Under the pieces are notes generated by a model. It was not told the DNA's origin. It saw only the letters and a program-made list of their open reading frames with translations, and did not search any database. A DNA stretch of 64,000 nt from Gymnopus androsaceus JB14. Taxonomy: Eukaryota; Basidiomycota; Agaricomycetes; Agaricales; Omphalotaceae. The stretch is taken from positions 310,001-374,000 of the forward strand of contig ML769390.1 in NCBI GenBank assembly GCA_009733575.1. Direction: 5' to 3'. This document shows positions 56,436 through 64,000 of the stretch, in pieces; positions within the stretch are counted from its first letter, which is position 1, and each line of letters begins with the position of its first letter. Made by a program: the position numbers and the translations under genes.

Positions 56436-58065
56436 CTAATATACTTTTGACTCCTTCCCCTCCTTCTCCCCATCAACAAAAACCCTCAACACACCACCCT
56501 CTCCCTCTCCTAATTCAGGTACCCACATAACCCCAGCCTCAGGTCTAACAACCTCCCACCCCTCAGCATCCGCTCTCCAACGCTTCTCTTTCTCGAAACG
56601 TTCCATGCGGAGCTCGACTTCCGAGGGGGGGAGTTTAGTTGGGAACTGGGAACGGGCGGTGGACCAGGCGAGGGTGAAGGCAGGGGGGATAGCTGGATCG
56701 GAGGAGGAGGGGGTATCGGAGGAGGAGTGGGAGTCGGAGGGAGATGAAGAGAAATAACTCGACAACCAACTTGGTATCCACGATTCGCCCTCCGAGTCAT
56801 CACTCCCAAACCCACCCCTCATCGCGAATTCTCTGGCGACCCAAAGCCTAGCAGGCAACTCGGCGTAGTATTTGGCCCGCGCTCTGTGTATTGCCCCGAG
56901 TGGGGATTCGTCTTTGGGGTTGGGATCAGAATCACCATCCACCGTCGCCGGCGCTGGGGCCCTCAAATAGTTCCTATAAAACGCCTCCGACTCGAGCCCA
57001 AATTCCCGGTCGGTCGTCTCAAACGGCCTAGTATGACCCCACACAGCTTGTAGAGCAGCCTCCCCGCCAATCCTGACATGTTTCCGTTGATTGAAAAAGT
57101 CGAGGACCATGTATGGAATTTGGGAGGGACCAAGGTAGTCTGTGAAGGGGATGAGGAGGAGTGGCGGGAGAGGTGGGATGGGTGCTTGTGCTGGGGTCGA
57201 CGAGGACAAGGATGCGGGGGATAACGGAGATGGTGCGGGTGCGGAGGAGGGAGAGTCATCAAACACGGCATCCCCCTCCAGCGCGTTTCTAACCTGATTC
57301 TCTCTCCACTCGGCCGCCTTATCCTTCGGGAGGGGGTCTTGAGTGTACCCGCGTACGATTCCGGCTAGGTATTCTTTTAATGTCGCTGAATGGCACGGGT
57401 TTATTAGTCCTTTGCGTAGCGAGACGTGTAATGTACTGACCTCTTCCAATAATAACAGACCCACCAGCCAACTCGACGGCCTCCATCTCCTCACGCGACA
57501 GTGCTCGATACGCCGGGGGCATATTCGCATTATTCCTACCAGCACTCAACTCCTCTGCCTCTGCTCTCTTCGCCCTAACCTCATCCTCAACTCCCCGCAT
57601 AACATCCCCGTGTCTCTTCCCCTTGACCATCTCATAATCCACCGCAGCAGCAACCAGTATCGGCTTGACATACCGCCGGAAATACCGCATCGGCTGGTCA
57701 AAGTCTTCGTCACCCGGCCATTTCGCAGAGAATACCCTTAGTTTTCGGGGTGTCGCCATGTGTGCATTTTCGCTTGCATTTTCCGCTGACGACCCAGCTA
57801 GTACGCTGGGACCTGCGCTTGGACCCCAGCTAAACCCCTGACCCTCCTCCTCAACCCTCCTGATATACTCCTCCTTCAATCTCCTACACTCTCGCCTGTC
57901 GTAGACATACGCTCCAACCAAGCTCCCAGTCAGAGAAAGAAATATCAACCAATTTCGGGATGGGAGTTTCGGCCGACGGAAGAGGAACGCTGGGAGGCCT
58001 GTGGAAGAGAGAGCAGATTGGAGTCCGGAGGGCGTACTGGGTGGTTTGCTGGAGCTGGCGCTCAT
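56436..58065 (-). CDS. TIM54: Mitochondrial import inner membrane translocase subunit TIM54
   Basis: Tim54 is part of the TIM22 complex that inserts carrier proteins into the mitochondrial inner membrane. Two exons, 58065-57441 and 57385-56436, give 524 aa in frame. The N-terminus contains the family signature PKLPSRNWLIFLSLTGSLVG, which includes the single membrane segment, followed by YVYDRRECRRLKEEYIRRVE. The conserved centre has RKLRVFSAKWPGDEDFDQPM, then FRRYVKPILVAAAVDYEMVK and KDKAAEWRENQVRNALEGD. A Pro/Ser-rich linker is followed by FTDYLGPSQIPYMVLDFFNQ and QAVWGHTRPFETTDREFGLE. Low-complexity Ser tracts are longer than in yeast. A tRNA-Ser gene lies about 155 bp downstream of the stop. 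Confidence 0.9.
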
Positions 58066-59308
58066 GAGAGGAAGAAAGACGCGTCGGATGAAAAAAAAAT
58101 TACTCAATTGATGTGTGTTGAGCGCTCGGCATGTAAGTAAGCATCAAGTCCGCGCTAACAATTGAATGTGCTGTTCCTCTTTAGGGCGCAGGTTCAAATC
58201 CTGTTTGCGTCGTGCTCCTTCGTAGAAAAAAAGAAGCGCTAAATTTTTTTTGGCTTCTGATTCATGTACGCGCTGATCATGCACGCATGCCGCTTTGTTT
58301 TTGCTTCGGAAAGCATATGCATTCATGGGTTCAACTGAAAGTGTAAAGTACAAGATTTATTCATCAAATGACGCTATGGCGACAGGGACTCAGATTTTGG
58401 GCTCGAAATGACGCTAAAGGATTTCGCTGCAATCTGACCCAAAATGACGGTTCTGCAGGAGCTTCTGGCTACTGGTAGTCACTACAGCTTTCGCGCTCAA
58501 GTTCGCCATAGTTTCCGAATTCTTACCCATTCATGAGTATTTCTTCAAGCCTGGGTTTTGGTTTGGACACTTGCATTTATTAAAGGCAATGTGCTTAGTG
58601 GCCGCGACAAGACGAAGATCAGAATTGAGCAAATTGCACCCGCGGTTTGTCGTTCGTTTCAAGTTCCTGACGTGCGTGGCATGATTCTACAACGCTGACA
58701 GGATACTACTTGGCTATCCTCTGCAATCATCTAGGATTCATACGGCTGGAGGCTTGAGTGGTTTTGCACTTGGGAAGTGCATTTCACCTTCAAGTTGACA
58801 GAACTCGTCTGTCCTAGTTGTGGGCCTCGTACCTCTAGACCTTTCTCAGGCTATTACAACGCATACGCATTCTCAGGTTTGGGCAGTTCCCTAGTATGTA
58901 TCGAAAATTGATCTACATCTTTAGCACTCGAAGATGATATCAGCTTCAACGAGATCCTTATCACTCGTGAATAGAGCGTATGTTTAGAAGAGAAGAAGTC
59001 CAGAAGTCCAACCAACCCTAACCAACCATTTTTAATGGTTGGTGGTGGTACCTATTACCTTTAAACTGAAGGCATGTTCACATAATTTCCTTTTTCTCGA
59101 TTAAACTATTCTGCTAGTTCATCACATAGTTGTATCCCGGGATCTGCAATATCACGGATATTGAATTCATCTCTTGATGGTGATTCCTCACCATTCGTGG
59201 TAGTCCTTTAAAGCGCAGCCCCATAATCTTAACGGTCAGTATTCACCTTCCTCACTGTTTTTTTAAACGACATTCTTTACCCCGTAACTCGACAGCGTGA
59301 CGGCCAGG
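58066..59308. other. Intergenic region between divergent genes
   Basis: About 1.2 kb. It includes a tRNA-Ser 3' fragment at 58171-58214 and two AATGACGCTA-type words near 58367 and 58408. No gene is supported. The promoters of TIM54 and the DUF6534 gene must lie here. Confidence 0.4.
58171..58214 (+). pseudogene. tRNA-Ser 3'-half fragment
   Basis: CTGTTCCTCTTT, GGGCGCAGGTTCAAATCCTG and GCGTCGTG match the 3' half and flank of the tRNA-Ser gene at 56180-56280 with few changes, in the opposite orientation. No 5' half is present, so it cannot fold as a tRNA. Confidence 0.8.
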
Positions 59309-60922
59309 ATGCCTTCAGCTCCGTCTTTTGATTCAGCTCAGTTACTCGGCGCTATCGAACTCGGCGCCTTTGCCAGTGTCCTCCTCTATGGAGTTTTGAT
59401 GATGCAAGGACACTTTTATCTGACTCACTGCAGGAGCGATTCAAGGATTTTGGTCTTGTTTGTAAGTTTCTTAGCTTTTCTAATGATTTAATCTTAAGAA
59501 ATGTCGATATGCAGGTGTGCTTTGTGCTGTGAGTGCCCAATCGAACTATCCAAAACCTGTTGATCATGACTAGACGTTAGAGTGCTGGAAACTGCCCATA
59601 CTGCTACAATTATCCATATCGTGTGGTCTGCCACAGTAACTGGAACTATCCTCCAGCTCTCCAACCCAGGTAGCTCATCTATAACATCAGTCTCCGTTCT
59701 TTATATAGCCGTCATCACAATTTCTGTCCAGGTGCGTGCAGAGCTCCTTGTAATTTCGGGATTTCAAGTTGAAGCCAATACATGATTCACAACAGGCGTA
59801 CTACTTCCACCGCATCCGTCAATTGAGTGGAAAAATCTGGATATCCCTTGTTGGTTGGGGGGTGACCATAGTGTGTTTCGGAGCTGGGATATTCCTCTGC
59901 TACAAAAGCTTCACTATCGGCGCCTTCGCATGGCAATCAACATGGGGTTGGCTCATCAAGGCTTCTTTCGCGAGTATCGCCTCGATAGACATTTTTATCA
60001 CAGGTCTACTTGTTTTCTACTTGAAACGTGTTTCTACTCCGCTCAATGAGGCGCCTGTAATGGAAAGGTGAGTTCAATCTTTCCCAGCGCTGGCGACCTG
60101 AATAACAGACTTGGGTTTACAGCTCGGTGGAATTGATAAATCGATTAATCATTTGGACGGTTGGTGAGTGTTCAGGACAGACTTAACCATTGCTCAACCT
60201 GACGGTTAGTACAGAAACTGGGATGCTGACTAGGTATTGACGTACAGCATAATGTTCAATCTACTTATACGCTGATTGAACATATCTAGTATCACATCCA
60301 TCGTTGTGCTCATCTCTGTAAGCATTACTGCTGGGCTCTAGTTTACGACGATTACTTACTGATGTCTCCTTATACAGTTCCAAATGATGAACTTGAATTG
60401 TGAGTTCGATGCTTCAGTTATTCAATTCAAATTTCTGACTGACATATTAGATGTCTGGTTCGGTTTATTCTTTTCCTTAGGAAAACGTTAGCGCTTCGTA
60501 TTCTATAGCTGAAAGCACAAAAATCTAACGGTACTCATCTAGTTTATTCCAATTCCCTTTTGGCATCGTGAGTCAACCAAATCCCTCGACATCTTCGCTG
60601 AACACGTATAATTTGTATAATATAGCCTGAATGCTCGAACGTCTAACCGCAAAAAGCTTGGAACCCAGATGTTCTCGGAGAGCCTAATTTTTCCGCTTTC
60701 AAAATCACAGGTCGTGAGCCGCTCAGTCAAGTTTCAGCATTCTTTCAAAAGTAATCTTTTTTTCAGACAATTAACAAGCCGTACTCCTCGTCGATGTTCT
60801 CAGAGAGACCAACTCGTGCTTCCACACCCACATCAACAAGAAGTATTGATTCAACCAGTACCACTATATCCATCACCGAACCTTCCAGAGCCCAGTTGTA
60901 CACATCATCCAGGAGGGTTTGA
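59309..60922 (+). CDS. DUF6534-type integral membrane protein
   Basis: A basidiomycete-expanded family with seven predicted membrane segments and unknown function. The start is MPSAPSFDSAQLLGAIELGA. Hydrophobic segments include GAFASVLLYGVLMMQGHFYL, ATIIHIVWSATVTGTILQL, SVSVLYIAVITISVQAYYFH, KIWISLVGWGVTIVCFGAGI and SIASIDIFITGLLVFYLKR. The diagnostic DUF6534 domain follows in pieces: SSVELINRLIIWTVETGMLT, then SITSIVVLIS and YSNSLLASLNARTSNRKKLG. The Ser/Thr-rich tail (RPTRASTPTSTRSIDSTSTT) stops at 60920-60922. Many tiny exons with introns of about 50 nt make the model approximate. Confidence 0.75.
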
Positions 60923-61260
60923 GGCAAGATTTAATCGCATATTTCTTCTACGTATATTTACCTGTTGGAAGCTTTTGTCTTTCCAAGTACATAGAGAATG
61001 TAAACAGATTTTGTTTCTTCAATGTCCAAAGCCAGCCAGCCACACTATAGCTATCCAACTCTACTTGTTCTAATGAGGATACTACTACAATATTAAGCAA
61101 GAAAACCTTATTATAAATAGACTTGGAGCATCTAGGCATCTAGGAAGAAATTGAAGCAATTGAAGATAAGATACTATCATCTATGTATGATAAACAGAAA
61201 AACAAAGATGCGCAAAAGATGCAGATGGAAAAGCACGACTGTCATTTATAAATCACAAAA
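60923..61260. other. Intergenic region between convergent genes
   Basis: About 340 bp between the DUF6534 and TmpA-like stop codons. AT-rich, presumably both 3' untranslated regions. No gene seen. Confidence 0.4.
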
Positions 61261-63604
61261 TTAAAAGTCCCACAGGGTCCCCTGTAATAAGTCATTGGAT
61301 GAGCTACTATGATCTCTCGAATGAAATGACCAGGCTAAGTACTCACAAATGCCGGTATTCCCGCTTCCTTACAGCCCTCCATCATTTCCTTGTTGCCTAT
61401 CCAGTTTGAAGTTATGAACACAACTTCAGCATTCCAAGAGGCGTAAACTGTTTTAATCAATTGCATGGTGTCGGGGCGTCCACCTGGTGTTCAGTACAGG
61501 AAAGTAAACCAAGTGTTTGAATGATCAGCGCGCATAATTCCGCTACTGTATTATATTGCTAACCTCGCTGTTTTGAATCCCAGAGCGTAACGCGACCCTT
61601 TAGGTTATTGTGAATCAATCCTGCAATCGTCGGTCCAAAAGTCTTCTCTTGTTCAGAACCAATCCAAATGAGGTACCTAGAGATGAGAGTCAATCGGCAT
61701 TCTCAACCAGAGACGGCGTCAAACTCACCAGTTTGGCGACTGTATGATGGTGCGTATGATTATAGAATGGTCAGAGTTTGGAAGCGCTAAGTCGGATTTA
61801 TTTGCACCTGAATACATGTCGACAGCGCTGCACCCAGTCCCGTCCCAGTGCAAACTCTAATACCTCTCTAGATCGACCATCAATGTGTGAGGATCTTACT
61901 AACAACCTAGAGCCGATAGGGAGCCCACCTTGTATAGATTGGACGTATTGGAAAGTCCGGCGACCTAGGAAAGAAACGTGTCAGCTAACAGATGGTGGCG
62001 AAAACAACAGTTATATTCGTACTTTGAGCTGCCTAGTCCATATATGCGTCGGTGGATTTTCTACGAAGCCCCTTGGTAAAATCTCCTTGAACACCACAGA
62101 TCAGATAGTGATATTTCGCGTTTACGCCCTCCCTAAACATCGACCATCTACTTGTTAATAAATAATTACCGGAAATTATGAGTTTCACGTACGAAATGAT
62201 TCCGAAAGCGTGATATTCCAAGACAGAACTTCGTGATATCCTTGCTAGAAGTCCTTGTTGCATTCCTCGTTCGAAGCGTAGGATAGCAACCTTTGGCGAA
62301 GGCTGGGACGCGATGATGAGGATAAGGTCGAGCCACAGAGATGACGCAACTCACAATCTCGACTTCGACCTTTACAGATCGGATGGTCAACCATGGCCAA
62401 AGAATACTTTTTTTGTTCATATCAGTACCATGATTGAGATTTAGAAATGGATTATCTCTTACAGGAAGACATCATGACGGTAAACCAAAAATCTTGTTGC
62501 CTGGCAAGATGGTTTCCATTGAGATTCCATGAGCGGGTGTCGACGTCGTAGGTATCCCCAAGTATAACAAAGACCCAGGCTGAAACGAAATCACTAACTA
62601 AAGGCAAGAGACGATCTTAAATACTTACTACACAATAGTCCGAACCTGTAATATGTTTAATAGTCAGACACAGGGGAGCAACGTTGAAATATGCGACGAC
62701 AAACCATCCAACAAATCGATGATATCGCTCAAATACACTACGATGAGGTGAGTTTTTTTTTTGTCTGATTCCATTTAAATGTAAGCTCACTTGTGATGAG
62801 TATTGCGGATCCAAGGAAAAGCGGACAGGATAGATACTGCTACAGCGATATTAGGTGGCCAGACCTAGGGCAAGGATCGCGCTGTGAGTATTGCTGTGAT
62901 TTACAAAGTTGATCACAACTCGGAAGACCAGCCACATAAATCCAGACACAGGCGCATCCGGAGTGTATACCTCCTAGATGTTGCAAAATGGATGTACATG
63001 CGAGTCTGAAGCGTAAAGGTGTCCACTGTACCTTTCTTTTCAGTACAGGATGATGAAGCGAGATGCGTTGAACTAACCTTGGCGAAAAGAGTGTTGACAA
63101 ATAAATACAAGAACCGCCCAAAAAGTTCGTTCCGTACTAGGAGGGCGGTCTGCAAATTCCCTAATATGAAGGCACTGGTGTAGTTGCGAGGATAAACCCA
63201 AACATTGGCTGCTGCAAGGACAAGCCCGATAACATTCAAAATGACCACTAGGACGAAAAATTTCCTGCACGGTGCGATGAGTATAGAAAGAATCATTGTA
63301 AAGGTGCGTTAATAGTACGTACCTGTAAGTATTGAACCAAAGCTGAAATTTAATCCAGCGGGAGGCTTTGGGGCGGGGACTTGGACGTTGCACAAGCTTG
63401 AATCCCGTCTCTTTAGACCCAGAATCGTTGGGCATAGGAGGAGAAGCCTGCAGAGTAGAGGCCTCTGAGAGTGTTGCGTTCCATCTTCCCTTCGACATCC
63501 TTGCCAAGAGCCAGGGAGGGCAGCACATTAAGGGTATTCGCCACAGAAGGTACGTGCTCAAGGATTCCCTTCTCAGCTTCGTCAGCACTAGATGTAGAGG
63601 CCAT
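61261..63604 (-). CDS. TmpA-like integral membrane protein
   Basis: Similar to Aspergillus TmpA, a membrane flavoprotein-like protein linked to conidiation signalling; whether it is an enzyme is unsettled. The start is MASTSSADEAEKGILEHVPS. A basic stretch RPSPRPKASRWIKFQLWFNT precedes the membrane segments: FFVLVVILNVIGLVLAAANV, TSAFILGNLQTALLVRNELF, then ILQHLGGIHSGCALSGFMW. FERYHRFVGWFVVAYFN carries the conserved His of the TmpA/ferric-reductase-like core. The soluble C-terminal part includes RFERGMQQGLLARISRSSVL then EYHAFGIISEG and CGVQGDFTKGLV. The last exon is tiny and gives the family ending GTLWDF, with the stop at 61261-61263. A TATA-like CTAGTATAAGAAG lies about 70 bp upstream. Confidence 0.8.
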
Positions 63605-64000
63605 AATGACTGCAAGAGATGAACTGTAAGGAGAACCGAAACTTGTATTTTACCCTTGAAGTGAAGGTCTTCTTATACTAGAGCTCTATACTTGGAACCA
63701 GTAGCCAATGCATGCCGGTAGGTAGAGAATTGCCGATCCGGTCTACTCGTCCTGATTCCCAAAATGGTACTTCGTACAAATACAACTGTTGGAACTTTGT
63801 GGCTATATCAGGGCCCCCCGAGAACTGCGGTCGGCTCTGCGAGTCTGGATTGTCAATAAATTGGAGTATGCATACCATAAAGTAATTTTAAAAATGATTC
63901 AGATTTGAGAAAGATAGCTGACCGTCACAGCCAGAGATTTTTTGGCATATGAGACTTGCCTCCAGAGCCAAAAGGTAGCGCGATATCCATATACGCACTA
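63605..64000. other. Upstream region of the TmpA-like gene, window end
   Basis: About 400 bp with a TATA-like element on the minus strand near 63670-63682. Nothing else is recognised before the window ends. Confidence 0.35.

Noticed and set aside
57343..57741. 132-aa plus-strand frame
   Set aside because: Antisense to TIM54 exons across its intron.

Overview
The window is nuclear DNA from a filamentous basidiomycete, most likely an Agaricomycete. Genes are dense and carry many short GT-AG introns of about 45-70 nt. The gene content fits: an Egt1-type ergothioneine protein, a DUF6534-type membrane protein, TmpA, NoxR, a glycosyltransferase with a DxD motif, tandem secreted glucoamylases and a three-domain AROM-like (QutR-type) protein. 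There are no bacterial operons, phage genes, CRISPR arrays or intact transposons.

Layout. 0-10.3 kb: an unknown low-complexity nuclear-type protein (-), APC8/Cdc23 (+), a membrane-anchored monothiol glutaredoxin (-), an Egt1-like protein without a methyltransferase domain (-) and a HAD phosphatase (-). 10.5-12.8 kb: a frameshifted member of an uncharacterised family beginning MGT(R/K)GYRVYRYKG, followed by a tandem duplicated non-coding block. 13.3-19 kb: an arrestin-like protein (+), a PC-esterase-like membrane protein (+), an IMPACT-domain protein (-) and glucosamine-6-phosphate deaminase (+). 19.4-24.5 kb: two tandem glucoamylases (GH15 plus CBM20, both -). 25.5-32.3 kb: a multi-pass membrane protein (-), an Ams2/Spt21-like histone-gene regulator (+), Dsc3 (-) and a Pxr1/PinX1-type G-patch protein (+).

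32.4-40.7 kb: a QutR-like protein homologous to the last three AROM domains, a second copy and a third fragment of the MGT(R/K)GY family, a sterol-esterase-like lipase, and a quinate/shikimate dehydrogenase. This is a candidate quinate-control locus. 41.8-54.3 kb: NoxR (-), a small coiled-coil gene (-), the Drs2-type P4-ATPase (-), a TFIIIA-like zinc-finger protein (+) and a type II membrane glycosyltransferase (+). 54.3-64 kb: a repeat-rich gene-poor stretch, tRNA-Ser(AGA) with an intron (-), TIM54 (-), a stray tRNA-Ser 3' half (+), a DUF6534 protein (+) and a TmpA-like protein (-).

The most interesting observations are: the QutR-like protein has lost the catalytic His of its dehydroquinase domain and the lid Arg of its shikimate-kinase domain; one glucoamylase has two near-identical introns around a 9-nt exon and another intron that looks like a tandem exon duplication; and the MGT(R/K)GY family shows decay and local duplication. 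Several otherwise conserved genes appear to need a one-base correction to read through. Some frameshifts may therefore be assembly errors, which tempers every pseudogene call. All exon models were built by eye.
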